Assembly: GCF_004801255.1 (NCBI RefSeq)
Contig: NZ_CP036295.1
Span: 1,376,001-1,440,000 of the forward strand
Source of the DNA: Desulfovibrio desulfuricans
GTDB taxonomy: Bacteria > Desulfobacterota > Desulfovibrionia > Desulfovibrionales > Desulfovibrionaceae
Direction: 5' to 3'
Length of the DNA: 64,000 nt
Below the pieces are notes generated by a model that saw only the letters and a program-made list of their open reading frames with translations, was not told the origin of the DNA and ran no database searches. A program made the position numbers and the translations under genes. Numbering within the stretch: the stretch's first letter is position 1; every line of letters starts with the position of its first letter. Positions 55,545-64,000 of the stretch are shown piece by piece.

Positions 55545-55562
55545 GTGTCAGTGTATTGACAC
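55545..55562. promoter_or_regulatory. inverted repeat before the sigma-54 activator gene
   Basis: GTGTCA and TGACAC (6 bp arms, 6-nt spacer) lie just upstream of the ribosome site of the activator gene. It overlaps a TTGACA and could be an operator. Confidence 0.35.
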
Positions 55563-55572
55563 AGGAAAGGAC

Positions 55573-56739
55573 ATGCACGCGGAGAATGCACACATGGAGT
55601 TGAACACCAGCGGCATTATCGGCCAGAGCACGACTCTGGCTGAAGTCTTCAAGGTTCTCGGCAAGGTTGCGCCGACGGACAGCACTGTGCTTGTAACCGG
55701 TGAATCGGGAACTGGCAAGGAATTGCTTGTGCGCGCCCTTCACGCCAACAGCCGCAGGGCTGACAAGCCCTTTGTGCCCATCAACTGCGGGGCCATACCT
55801 AAAGAACTGCTTGAAAGCGAACTTTTCGGACACGAAAAGGGCGCCTTTACGCACGCCATCCGCTCCAGGCCTGGCCGGTTTGAAATGGCCGACGGCGGAA
55901 CCATCTTTCTTGATGAAATTGGCGAGATGGAGCTGAGCCTGCAGGTCAAAATCTTGCGCGTGCTGCAGGAAAAAGAAATAGAGCGCGTGGGCGGCACGGG
56001 CAGCAAAAAGGTGGATGTGCGCATTGTGGCCGCCACCAACCGCGATCTGGAGGTAGAAGTTGCCGCCGGGCGCTTTCGCGAGGATCTCTATTATCGCCTG
56101 AACGTCATTCCGCTGCATCTGCCGCCGCTGCGGCAGCGCGGCAACGACGTGCTGCTGCTCGCCCGGTACTTTCTCAACCATTTTTGCGTCAAAAAAAATC
56201 GCGTGCCCCTTGTGCTGGACGAAACCACCCGGCGCATCCTGGCTGCCTACGCCTGGCCGGGCAACGTTCGCGAGCTTGAAAACTTCATGGAACGCCTGAG
56301 CATCCTTGTGGACGGCGACACGGTTTGCATGGAGGATCTGCCGCCCAAGATACTGGACCACGTGGGCGACGTCTCGCTGCTGCCCCCTGTGGATGAAGAC
56401 CCCCCAGCAGTGGCTGCGGAACAGCCCCCGGCTGCCCATGGAGAAGCTGCCGCCGTCGCGGGGGCGGACGCCAGCGCTGCAGTTGCAGGGGCGGCCACGG
56501 CTGCCGCGTCACCGCCCGATGCGGCTGCGCCAGCGGCAGCAGGCGGGGTGTTTGTGTGGCCCAATCTCGGCGTTTTGACCGAACACGGGCTGAACCTCAA
56601 GGATTTTTTGGACACCATTGAGAACCGCCTTATTGATGAGGCGCTGGCCAAGGCGGAAGGCGTTAAAAACCAGGCCGCAGAGCTTTTGGGCATCAAGCGG
56701 ACAACGCTCATTGAAAAGCTCAAAAAGCGTGGTTCTTAG
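55573..56739 (+). CDS. sigma-54-dependent transcriptional activator without a receiver domain
   Basis: 388 residues. The AAA+ core starts almost at the N-terminus: Walker A GESGTGKE at 43-50, Walker B LDEIGEM near 117, and [15 protein letters not shown] later. The sigma-54 contact loop reads GAFTHA (90-95), not GAFTGA. An Ala/Pro-rich linker of about 70 residues follows, then a Fis-type helix-turn-helix ([18 protein letters not shown]). As with PspF, regulation is not by phosphorylation of a receiver in the same chain. It is 62 nt upstream of a large exported TPR protein, so regulation of that gene is possible. AGGAAAGG precedes ATG 55573. Confidence 0.92.
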   Translation: MHAENAHMELNTSGIIGQSTTLAEVFKVLGKVAPTDSTVLVTGESGTGKELLVRALHANSRRADKPFVPINCGAIPKELLESELFGHEKGAFTHAIRSRPGRFEMADGGTIFLDEIGEMELSLQVKILRVLQEKEIERVGGTGSKKVDVRIVAATNRDLEVEVAAGRFREDLYYRLNVIPLHLPPLRQRGNDVLLLARYFLNHFCVKKNRVPLVLDETTRRILAAYAWPGNVRELENFMERLSILVDGDTVCMEDLPPKILDHVGDVSLLPPVDEDPPAVAAEQPPAAHGEAAAVAGADASAAVAGAATAAASPPDAAAPAAAGGVFVWPNLGVLTEHGLNLKDFLDTIENRLIDEALAKAEGVKNQAAELLGIKRTTLIEKLKKRGS

Positions 56740-56801
56740 CGGCATAAAATTTGCATGAATTCTTGCGGCTCACATGCCACGACTTTTCCTGCGAAGTGCA
56801 A

Positions 56802-59800
56802 GTGAAAACACAACTTTTTGCCGACGCGCCACGGCCTCATATCACCACCCGCAAGGGTGCGCCCGCCAAACCCCGCTTTTGCCTGGGGCCTTTGCTGTTT
56901 TTGCTGAGTTTTTTGCTGCTTGCCCAGCCCGCCCACAGCATGAGCTGGAGCTGGGCCCCCCTTGCCGAAAACGGCGGGGCCCCGTCAGCCGCTCGCCCCG
57001 CCAGCGAACGTCTGAGCCTGAACCTTGACAACCCCGGTCAGGTGCGCAGACTTGTGCGCAGCGGCACCAATACCCTGCTGCTTTTTCTTGAAGGCCCCGC
57101 ACCCGAGCTTGTGCGTCATGGGGCGGCGCCCGTGCCTGGGGCGATGCTCGAGAGCGTTGGCGTTTCCAACGGGCAGGTGCGCATTACACTTTCGCCCAAG
57201 GCCGTGAACCATGTGATGCGGCGGTCTTCGCCCTCGGTTCTGGATATAGAAATTTTTGCCGCCGGGGCACAGCACGAGGATGCTGCCGCCCGTCAGGGGG
57301 GGCTTACCCAGACCTCTGGCGATGACGTTGCCAGCTCTGACGGACAGGAACCTTCGTTTGCGGTTAATTTGCCGGCTGAAGCCGCCAAAGGCTTTTTGCG
57401 TAGCGCCGTCGCAATGCTGGATGATGTCCAGCGGGGCGTCCGGGCCATGTCGGCCTCTGACATGATGTCGGCTGCCAGGGCCCGTATGGAGGGCTTTGGC
57501 CAGTCGTTTTTCAACTTTTCCGCTACTGATGCCGCCATTGCGGCGGAGGTTCCCGCACAGCGGACAGCGGCCGGCACAGGCGGTTCGACACTGCAGGGGC
57601 CGAGCCTGATGAGTAGGGTGAACCCTGGCGGGCCGGAAAACTGGCCTGACGAAAAGGGGCTCTCCACCTCTATTCCCGTCAATGCCGCACCGGCTGCATC
57701 GGCAACGCCAGCGGCAGCAGCTCAGGGCGCTGTCTCGGCAGGCTCCATCCAGCCCGCGCAGCCCGCGACTCAGGCGGCGCCACAGCCCGCGTTGCCTGCG
57801 TCCCCAACCCGGCCCGCAAATGCCCCGGCTGCCGCAGCCCTGCCCGCGCAAAAGCCAGCTCCTGCTCCCGCGCAGGCCCCGGCCCAACCTCCTGTACAAA
57901 TGCAGGCCGCCCCTGCTGCTTCTCCGGCAAAACCTGCCGAGATCATTGGCAATGTATCTGGCAAGGTCAGCGGTGACATGGTGGGGCTGCCCAGCCAGGC
58001 CGACAAGGGCGGGCATGGCGGCGGAGGCGGCGCGCAGGGGGCCAAGGAAGAACCCGCTCGCCCCGTGGTCTATGTGGACGAGCAGGGCAACCCTGTGGAA
58101 AAGCCCGCTGATCCGCTCAAGATGATGGACGATGTGGAACGCCTCATCAAGGAACGCAAATTTGTCGAGGCATTGCCCCAGCTGGAAAAGCTCAAGGAAA
58201 TGCCCTCGCTAAGCGCAGAATTGCGTGAAAAAACGCTGTACTACATCAGCGACTGCACCTGGGCCAGGTATTCAGACAATCCTCTGGCGGGGTTTGAACC
58301 CATTGTTTCCGCCACCAGCGAGGCCATGAACTTTAACCTGCGTTCCATACGCGTGCCCGAGGCCCTGTTGCGGCTGGGGCTTGTAAACGTCAATGTGGGC
58401 AATCTGGTGGACGCCAGCGGCTACATAGTGGCCATGTACCGGCGGTATCCCGATTATCCCGGCGTGGCGCAAGGCTTTACAGCGCTGGGCAAGGCGCAGC
58501 TCAAGCGCCACATGGACGCGCAGGCGGAAGTGTCGTTTGCCATGGTGCTCGACAAGTACCCGGAATCTTCCTTTTTGCAGGAGGCCTCCGTGGGGCTGGC
58601 CCAGGCCTTGAGCAACCAGCGCAAGTATCAGAATGCGCAGGTTATACTGGACTTTATCAGCAAGCGTTGGCCCCGCTATTATATTGAAGACCCGTTGTTT
58701 CTCTTTTTGCAGGCTGGCAATGACGAGGCCTTGAACCGGCCCGCCGACGCCCTCACCCTGTACTGGCTGTACTATAACCTCGTGCCTGCGCAAAAGGGCA
58801 ATGACGAGCTGCTTTTCAAGATGGGCGACATGTACGCCCGCCTTGGCAACAAGGCCGCCGCCGATTTTCTTTACACGTATCTGACGCGGCTTTTTGCCGA
58901 CAGCCCCGTTGCGCGGATGGCCAACCTGCGGCTTGCCGAGGGCGGCATATATGACGCGCCCATCAATTACGAAGCCATGAGTCAGGTTTTTGCCAGAGCT
59001 GCCAGCGGCAACCTGCAAAAGGTATATACAGACCTTGCCGCAGCCTCGCGCACCGCGCCCGAGTCGGTCACCGCGCGCATCAAGGAGGCCATGTGGCTTT
59101 ACTGGAGCAAACGTTACACCGAGGCCATGGGCAAGGCCGCTGATTTTATTGACAGCTACCCCGAAAACGTCAACGTGGCGCAGGCCCGCGACATCATCTG
59201 GCTGGCCTTTCAAAAAGAGCTGGCCAACTCCATGGCCGAAAAAAACTACGGCCGCATTCTTATTCTCTGGAACGGTTTTCCGCTGGTGCGCGAGCGGTAT
59301 GGAGCCATTGACCCCCGCATGCGTTACGCCCTTGCCCAGGGCATGCTTGAGCGCGGAGAGGAAAAACCAGCCCTCGACATGATGGCCGAATTTTTAAAGT
59401 CACCCATGGATCCGCAGTACGGCGAGGCGGCCTTTACGGAATTTTTCAACCGTTACCTCAAAGCCGGGGACTGGACCAAAATACTTGATCTCGGCAAAAT
59501 TGTGTCCACCTGGCCGCTCAAACCCCAGCTTCGCAGCCAGCTTGATTACGCCATGGCGCTTTCGGCCCAGAATCTCAACCTGACCGGCCCCGCGCTTGCC
59601 ATGTGGCGCAACCTTGCAGACCGGCAGGATATTCCCGTGTACCAGCGGGCTTACGCCACGTATTTTCTGGCCCGCGATGCGGAGCAGCGCAAGGACATCC
59701 GTAATTCCTACACGCTGAACCGCAAGGTTATCGAGCTGTTTACCCAGCTGCAGGACGAGCGCTCGGACAAGGCTGATCCGCAACGCATCAAGGACGCCAT

Positions 59801-60131
59801 GCTCTCGCTTATGGATATCTGCGAGGTGGCCAACCGCGTGCCTGAAGCGCTGGAATGGCTTGCGAGGTATAATGCCTTTGTGCCGCAGAATTCGCCGGAG
59901 TATCCCGGGCTGCGTTTCCGCGAGGCGCGGTTGTACCGCAAGCTGGGCGACTCCACGCGGGCCCAGGCCCTGCTTGAGGATATTGTGCGCAACTATGCCG
60001 ATTCTCCTTTTGCCAAGGCCTCCACTGCGGAACTGCATACCTTTGAAGTGTCGCGCGACCTGCAAAACTACCTGCCCGGCGGGGCAGGCAGTCAGGCCGC
60101 CCCTGCTGGCAAGCCTGCGGGCAACCCCTGA
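56802..60131 (+). CDS. large exported TPR-repeat protein
   Basis: About 1109 residues from GTG 56802 (TTG 56751 possible). A signal sequence with a long hydrophobic stretch ends at AQPAHS. The next 240 residues include a strand-rich AMIN-like part. Residues about 290-410 are a low-complexity Pro/Ala/Gln linker (QAAPQPALPASP). The remaining 680 residues are TPR-type helical repeats (for example AIDPRMRYALAQGMLERGEE). Such proteins are scaffolds of periplasmic or outer-membrane assemblies, for example cell-envelope or secretion complexes. The genuine start is uncertain because no ribosome site is clear. Confidence 0.82.
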   Translation: MKTQLFADAPRPHITTRKGAPAKPRFCLGPLLFLLSFLLLAQPAHSMSWSWAPLAENGGAPSAARPASERLSLNLDNPGQVRRLVRSGTNTLLLFLEGPAPELVRHGAAPVPGAMLESVGVSNGQVRITLSPKAVNHVMRRSSPSVLDIEIFAAGAQHEDAAARQGGLTQTSGDDVASSDGQEPSFAVNLPAEAAKGFLRSAVAMLDDVQRGVRAMSASDMMSAARARMEGFGQSFFNFSATDAAIAAEVPAQRTAAGTGGSTLQGPSLMSRVNPGGPENWPDEKGLSTSIPVNAAPAASATPAAAAQGAVSAGSIQPAQPATQAAPQPALPASPTRPANAPAAAALPAQKPAPAPAQAPAQPPVQMQAAPAASPAKPAEIIGNVSGKVSGDMVGLPSQADKGGHGGGGGAQGAKEEPARPVVYVDEQGNPVEKPADPLKMMDDVERLIKERKFVEALPQLEKLKEMPSLSAELREKTLYYISDCTWARYSDNPLAGFEPIVSATSEAMNFNLRSIRVPEALLRLGLVNVNVGNLVDASGYIVAMYRRYPDYPGVAQGFTALGKAQLKRHMDAQAEVSFAMVLDKYPESSFLQEASVGLAQALSNQRKYQNAQVILDFISKRWPRYYIEDPLFLFLQAGNDEALNRPADALTLYWLYYNLVPAQKGNDELLFKMGDMYARLGNKAAADFLYTYLTRLFADSPVARMANLRLAEGGIYDAPINYEAMSQVFARAASGNLQKVYTDLAAASRTAPESVTARIKEAMWLYWSKRYTEAMGKAADFIDSYPENVNVAQARDIIWLAFQKELANSMAEKNYGRILILWNGFPLVRERYGAIDPRMRYALAQGMLERGEEKPALDMMAEFLKSPMDPQYGEAAFTEFFNRYLKAGDWTKILDLGKIVSTWPLKPQLRSQLDYAMALSAQNLNLTGPALAMWRNLADRQDIPVYQRAYATYFLARDAEQRKDIRNSYTLNRKVIELFTQLQDERSDKADPQRIKDAMLSLMDICEVANRVPEALEWLARYNAFVPQNSPEYPGLRFREARLYRKLGDSTRAQALLEDIVRNYADSPFAKASTAELHTFEVSRDLQNYLPGGAGSQAAPAGKPAGNP

Positions 60132-60466
60132 TTTTATCCGTTTACATTCGGCGCGTGCGGGCGCTGGCTGTCTCCTGACGCGCGCCGGGCGTGCTCTGCG
60201 GTTGCGTCGAGCCATGCTCTCGCGACATGTCTTGTGGTGCGTTGCCATACTTTGTTCCGCTTGCCATCTGTGTGCCGGGCGGGTTTTTGCGCTTTGCGGC
60301 AAGGCTGCGAGATGCGCATTGCATGCGGTTTGTGCTTGGAATATAATAAAACAATACGAGTGGGCCTGCGGTTATCCTGGCCCAGATGTACAAAGATTGA
60401 TCCAACATGACAGGGCGATATAGCTGCCTGCGCTGGCGGATTGCGCCGTCAGCCCTGGAGGTGCAT
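60132..60466. other. intergenic region between TPR gene and lipoprotein gene
   Basis: About 335 nt without a supported gene. A promoter for the lipoprotein is expected in the AT-richer patch near 60340-60420. No terminator hairpin with a T-run was found. Confidence 0.45.
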
Positions 60467-61204
60467 ATGAACAGAGTACTTTTTTGCTTTGCAGTAAGCC
60501 TGGTTGCCTTGATGGCCGGATGCACCGGTGCGCTGCAAAGGGGAATGCAGGGCAATGCCTACGTTTCCACTGCCCGCCCCGCCATCAGCTTGCAGGCGGT
60601 CGACATGCCCCTGCTCACCGGCGGAGAGGGCAAAGCCAAGCTTGACGGCGCTGGCATGCTTGGCGGCCTGTTTCTCAACTCATGGGTAGCGGTGTACGGC
60701 AAGGGCGACCCCCAAAGCCCCATGGCCATTGTCGCCATGGCTGAAGTGCCGCGCGGCTGGTACTGGGACAGCGACGGTCAGCGTCCCTTCAGCGTCGACA
60801 GGGGCGTCGAGGTCTTTAATAACGACGGCTACGCAGCCTGCACCTACATTGCAGACAGCAAAAGAGACGCGTTTGCCACTCTTGCCGGGCTGAACGACGA
60901 GGCCAGGCCCATGCGCTGGCTGGTGCGCAATTTTGCCGCCAGATACAATTTTAATGACACCAAGGTTGTCATGGAGTACAGGGAACCCCTGCCCGAAAAT
61001 CTGGCAGGGCAGGAGACCCTTACCGAGAGCATGACCGACCAGCTCAAGGCCTTTGAAAAGCGCGCCAGCGCCGCATTTGCAGTGGCGTCGTTGCCGAGCC
61101 TTGCTGGCATAAAGCCGGTATACGCCAGGGATGTCCGTTGGCAGTACCTTGATCAACGCTTTTGGGGAACGGTGTCAAAGTATGAGGTATTTGACGCAAA
61201 GTAG
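60467..61204 (+). CDS. putative outer-membrane or periplasmic lipoprotein (DUF4851-like)
   Basis: 245 residues. A lipoprotein signal peptide ends in the lipobox LMAGC, giving a lipidated Cys near residue 22. The mature part is a soluble domain with WVAVYGKGDP and EVPRGWYW, compatible with the Desulfovibrio family known as DUF4851 (recall, not checked). TGGAGG precedes ATG 60467 by 5 nt. It has its own terminator at 61250. No function can be given. Confidence 0.75.
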   Translation: MNRVLFCFAVSLVALMAGCTGALQRGMQGNAYVSTARPAISLQAVDMPLLTGGEGKAKLDGAGMLGGLFLNSWVAVYGKGDPQSPMAIVAMAEVPRGWYWDSDGQRPFSVDRGVEVFNNDGYAACTYIADSKRDAFATLAGLNDEARPMRWLVRNFAARYNFNDTKVVMEYREPLPENLAGQETLTESMTDQLKAFEKRASAAFAVASLPSLAGIKPVYARDVRWQYLDQRFWGTVSKYEVFDAK

Positions 61205-61249
61205 CGCCTGATATTGGCAATCTGTCATAGAGCAGGCATGCCGCAAAGA

Positions 61250-61285
61250 CGGCCGTTTGAGAGGTTCTTTTCAAACGGCCTTTTT
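61250..61285 (+). terminator. intrinsic terminator after the lipoprotein gene
   Basis: GGCCGTTTGA at 61250-61259 pairs with TCAAACGGCC at 61270-61279; TTTTT follows. Confidence 0.93.
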
Positions 61286-61402
61286 CAATTTTGTATTTGT
61301 TGCGTGCGCATCAACTCCTGAAGACTGTAACAAGTTATTACATTCCGGATTAGTGGTTATGTAAAATTTGCAGTTGAATTTTATATTATAGGGTATAGTA
61401 CA

Positions 61403-61431
61403 TTGACGAAACAATAGCTGCTGTGTATGTT
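61403..61431 (+). promoter_or_regulatory. candidate promoter of the Ros/MucR-type regulator
   Basis: TTGACG at 61403-61408, 17-nt spacer, TATGTT at 61426-61431; each box matches at 5 of 6 positions. It gives a leader of about 100 nt. Confidence 0.65.
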
Positions 61432-61536
61432 CTCCCCACCAGGGCAGGGGGGTGACCGACTGTTCTGTCAGTGAACCAATCAGGCGGGTTCGCAGCGCGT
61501 CAGATTGAGTATGTTGAAGACATAAAAGGGGTAATT

Positions 61537-61935
61537 ATGGACGATTATCTGAAAGAAGCGCTGGAAATTACCAGAGCGCAAGCTGGCGTTCGAGTAATGA
61601 GTGAAGAAGAAATAGCCGCCTTTATACAGAAAGTGGCTCAAGGGATCAGGGCTGTTGCAGAGGGCGAAACGCCCGTTGAACTCGACAGCGGTGAAATGGC
61701 TGTTGAAGCCCGCAAGTCCGTCAAAGAAAAGTCCGTTACCTGCCTTGAGTGTGGCAAGAGTTTCAAGATTCTTACCAAGCGTCACCTGGCAAGCCATGGT
61801 ATAACCTCTGCCGAATACCGCGAAAAGTGGGGCTTTAAAAAAGACGCACCTCTCGTGTGCAAAGCCCTGCAGCGCGAGCGCCGCAAAAAGATGAAAGATA
61901 TGAAGTTGTGGGAAAAACGCCGCAAAGTTCAGTAG
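61537..61935 (+). CDS. Ros/MucR-family zinc-finger transcriptional regulator
   Basis: 132 residues from ATG 61537 with AAAGGGG 6 nt upstream. The zinc finger is CLECGKSFKILTKRHLASH (Cys-x2-Cys...His-x3-4-His), directly followed by GITSAEYREKWG, the Ros/MucR signature. Such proteins bind AT-rich promoters and control surface polysaccharide, motility and symbiosis or virulence genes. The C-terminus is highly basic. Its likely targets could include the AT-rich regions of this window, but this is inference. Confidence 0.93.
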   Translation: MDDYLKEALEITRAQAGVRVMSEEEIAAFIQKVAQGIRAVAEGETPVELDSGEMAVEARKSVKEKSVTCLECGKSFKILTKRHLASHGITSAEYREKWGFKKDAPLVCKALQRERRKKMKDMKLWEKRRKVQ

Positions 61936-61939
61936 TCTT

Positions 61940-61974
61940 CGCAGAATGCCCGCCCTTAAGGCGGGCATTCTGCG
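61940..61974 (+). other. long perfect hairpin after the regulator gene
   Basis: A perfect 15-bp stem (61940-61954 with 61960-61974) and a 5-nt loop, starting just after the regulator stop. There is no T-run, so it may protect the mRNA 3' end or be part of a tandem terminator. Confidence 0.75.
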
Positions 61975-62031
61975 TGCTGGCGGAGTCAACGTGCGCAAAT
62001 CCGCTAAACGCGGCCCGTCGTCGGTCTGAAG

Positions 62032-62059
62032 GCCCACCCTTAGGTTGGGCTTTTTTTTT
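62032..62059 (+). terminator. intrinsic terminator after the regulator gene
   Basis: GCCCACCC pairs with GGTTGGGC (one mismatch) around TTA, followed by nine T at 62051-62059. Confidence 0.88.
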
Positions 62060-62173
62060 GGCCCGAAAAGTGGCATGTTGCGAACCTGAACAGCAGCATT
62101 GGCTGCCTGTCAGAGCGGTTTTAGCCGGTAATCAATATTTTGCTCTGCATCATCGTTTTTTCAGGATTGCGAC

Positions 62174-63124
62174 ATGACTGAATCTCTGGCGGTTGCAACG
62201 CCCGCCCAGGCCTTGGCGCTGCTTTCCTTACCACAGGGAGAGCTCTTTGCCAGGGCCACTGCGCTGCGTGAGGCGTCATTTGGGCGCAACATAGTTTTGT
62301 GCGCCATCATCAATGCCAAAAGCGGAAACTGCAGCATGGACTGCCGTTTTTGTTCCCAAAGCAGGCATAATCACACGCCCATTGAGGTTTTTCCTCTGCT
62401 GCCCGACAGCGAGCTGCGCGAGCGTATTTTGCAGCTGGCGACGCTGCCGGTGGCTCGCATCGGCGTTGTCACCAGCGGCTCGGCCCTGAGCGGCGGCGAG
62501 CTGCAGCGGCTGTGCAACGTGGTTGCCTCCCTGCCCGAGCCTGTGCGCCAGCGCGTCTGCGCTTCGCTGGGCAAACTTGCGGCTGATGATTTCAGCAGTT
62601 TGTCCCGGGCCGGGCTGACCCGGTTTCATCACAATATGGAAACCTCACGCGATTACTATGCGAGCGTCTGCACCACGCAAACCTGGGAGCAGCGGCGCGA
62701 TACGGTGCGCAGGGCTGGCGAATCAGGCCTGAGCGTTTGCTCAGGAGGCCTTTTTGGCCTGGGCGAAAGTTGGCAAGACCGGGTGGATTTTGCCTTCAGC
62801 CTTAGAGAGATGGGCGTGGAACATGTGCCCATGAATTTTTTGCATCCGCATCCCAGGACGCCGCTTGCGGGGCAACAGCCCCTTTTTGCTGATGAAGCTC
62901 TGACCATCATTGCCTTGTTCCGGCACATCCTGCCTGAGGCCACCCTGCGTATCTGCGGGGGCAGGCCTCTGGTGCTTGGCGACAGGCAGAATGAAGTTTT
63001 TGCCGCTGGCGCCAATGCCATGATGACTGGCGATTACCTGACGACCCACGGGCAAACCATAAAGCATGACCTTGAAATGATAGCCGCCCTTGGGCTTGAG
63101 GTTACGTGCGATGTCTCCTGCTGA
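62174..63124 (+). CDS. bioB: biotin synthase
   Basis: 316 residues of the radical SAM family. The cluster motif CSMDCRFC supplies Cys53, Cys57 and Cys60, and SQSRHNH follows, the BioB hallmark. FHHNMETSRDYY and MNFLHPHPRTPL are further BioB motifs. It inserts sulfur into dethiobiotin. The end overlaps the next gene by 14 nt. No BirA operator was recognised upstream. Confidence 0.96.
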   Translation: MTESLAVATPAQALALLSLPQGELFARATALREASFGRNIVLCAIINAKSGNCSMDCRFCSQSRHNHTPIEVFPLLPDSELRERILQLATLPVARIGVVTSGSALSGGELQRLCNVVASLPEPVRQRVCASLGKLAADDFSSLSRAGLTRFHHNMETSRDYYASVCTTQTWEQRRDTVRRAGESGLSVCSGGLFGLGESWQDRVDFAFSLREMGVEHVPMNFLHPHPRTPLAGQQPLFADEALTIIALFRHILPEATLRICGGRPLVLGDRQNEVFAAGANAMMTGDYLTTHGQTIKHDLEMIAALGLEVTCDVSC

Positions 63125-64000
63125 AAATACCATGCTGCCCCTGCGCCCTCTCCGGGGTCTGTTTGTAACCGGGTCTGGTACGGATGTGGGCAAAACCGTG
63201 GCCACGGCGGCGCTGCTGCGGGCCCTGCTGCTGGCCAACGTAAGAGTTCAGGCCATCAAGCCGGTGCAGACGGGCGTCGCGCCAGCAGAGGCGCGCACGG
63301 CCCCACTGGCTGACGCGCGGGTTTACGCCGAAGCCGTGGCAGGTCTGCCTCAGGCGGCATCCATGCAACCGCCTACAGCCCTGCGTTGTTTTACCCTGCC
63401 CGCCTCGCCGCATCTGGCTGCGGCGCGTGAAGGCGCGCACCTGACCTGCGCCGGGCTGCGCAACGATATTGAGGCCCGCTGGCAGTCGGGCGCTGCGGAC
63501 ATGCTGCTGCTCGAGGGGGCAGGCGGCCTGCGCGTGCCCCTCAACAAACGCGAGGACATGCTTGACCTCATGGCGGCGGTGGGTTTGCCCGTGCTGCTGG
63601 TGGGCGGCAACTATCTGGGCGGTCTCAATCATATTTTGCTTTCGCTCGACGCCTTGCGCCACAACGGTCTGCAGGTGGCCGGGATTGTGCTTGCGCCCCC
63701 GGTCGATCCGGCTGCCGGTTGCCCCGGCGTGGATGTGCAGGCCATGCTTGCCGATAACGCCGCCATGCTGCGCGAGCGCATGCAGCAGCAGGGTATTACG
63801 GCTCCGCTGGTGGAGCTGCCCCGTCTGGCGCGGCTTGACGCCGCAGGCTGGCAGACGCTGGCCGAGCGCCTCACGCCGCTGGTCGGGCATGTGTTGCCCA
63901 AATGCGGGGATTGCGAAGCGGAGATAGTGCGCCGCGACCATCAGGTCATATGGCATCCCTACGCTTCGGCCATGCAGCCGCCGCTGCTCAGCGCTGTTGC
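63111..64000 (+). CDS. bioD: dethiobiotin synthetase BioD fused to BioA (partial, cut by window end)
   Basis: The frame is open from ATG 63111 through the window end (296 codons). Residues 15-250 are BioD: the P-loop GSGTDVGKT at 21-29, KPVQTG, LLLEGAGGLRVPL and VGGNYLGGLNH. Immediately after, from about residue 274, RRDHQVIWHPYASAMQPP matches the N-terminus of BioA (DAPA aminotransferase), in the same frame and without a stop. The two consecutive steps of biotin synthesis (BioA then BioD) are thus on one polypeptide. Overlap with bioB by 14 nt shows an operon. Confidence 0.88.
   Translation, partial: MSPAENTMLPLRPLRGLFVTGSGTDVGKTVATAALLRALLLANVRVQAIKPVQTGVAPAEARTAPLADARVYAEAVAGLPQAASMQPPTALRCFTLPASPHLAAAREGAHLTCAGLRNDIEARWQSGAADMLLLEGAGGLRVPLNKREDMLDLMAAVGLPVLLVGGNYLGGLNHILLSLDALRHNGLQVAGIVLAPPVDPAAGCPGVDVQAMLADNAAMLRERMQQQGITAPLVELPRLARLDAAGWQTLAERLTPLVGHVLPKCGDCEAEIVRRDHQVIWHPYASAMQPPLLSAV

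Noticed and set aside
52709..55591. Longer HrpB starting at 55591
   Set aside because: The added 38 residues lie in the promoter of the divergent gene and match no helicase N-terminus.
1..64000. tRNA and rRNA genes, insertion sequences, toxin-antitoxin pairs
   Set aside because: Looked for cloverleaf T-loop strings, transposase motifs and small paired genes; none could be supported.

Overview
The window looks like a piece of a Desulfovibrio-type (Desulfovibrionaceae) chromosome. This is inferred from GC-rich coding sequence, the mix of housekeeping genes, a DUF362 ferredoxin-like protein, a Ros/MucR-type zinc-finger regulator, a bacterial RRM protein, a BioD-BioA fusion and several small lineage-type proteins. 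No rRNA or tRNA gene was recognised, so the genus call is an inference.

Layout. 1-3270: a partial DUF362 iron-sulfur protein (minus), then upp-uraA for uracil salvage and uptake, closed by a strong terminator. 3585-18342: one long plus-strand surface-sugar cluster of 11 tightly packed genes. It holds both CDP-glucose branch enzymes (RfbH-type dehydrase and CDP-glucose 4,6-dehydratase). Between them lie a KdsC-like phosphatase, a ThDP enzyme, a NeuB-cupin protein, three different radical SAM enzymes, an SDR and a glycosyltransferase-like protein; a further glycosyltransferase-like protein closes the cluster. It ends in an AT-rich gap. 18821-27637: a GGDEF protein, a decayed MFS transporter, a PHP-glycosyltransferase fusion, a small protein, an HD-GYP protein, an exported polysaccharide deacetylase and a phosphoglycolate-phosphatase-like HAD. 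27679-31481 (minus): acpS-nnr-tsaE-lysC. 31648-32985: UDP-glucose dehydrogenase.

33436-48055: a complete type I-E CRISPR-Cas locus in the order cas3-cas8e-cse2-cas6e-cas7e-cas5e-cas1-cas2. It has a near-consensus promoter, a short 42-nt leader carrying an extended -10, and an array of 101 repeats and 100 spacers. All cas catalytic motifs examined are intact. The repeats are almost invariant near the leader and degrade only at the far end, as expected for an array that has grown from the leader side.

48213-64000: small zinc-binding and RRM proteins, a lysine-rich exported protein, a HI0933-type flavoprotein, a YheT-type hydrolase, HrpB helicase, a sigma-54 activator without a receiver domain, a large secreted TPR protein, a lipoprotein, a Ros/MucR-type regulator, and biotin genes bioB and a bioD-bioA fusion cut by the window end.

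The most novel-looking system is the 3.6-18.3 kb sugar cluster. RfbH and RfbG make a CDP-4-keto-3,6-dideoxyhexose. The ThDP enzyme could add a two-carbon branch (as YerE does for yersiniose), and the NeuB-like enzyme points to a higher sugar. Three radical SAM proteins in the same unit suggest chemistry not covered by known LPS pathways. The cytidylyltransferases such a pathway needs are not in the window.
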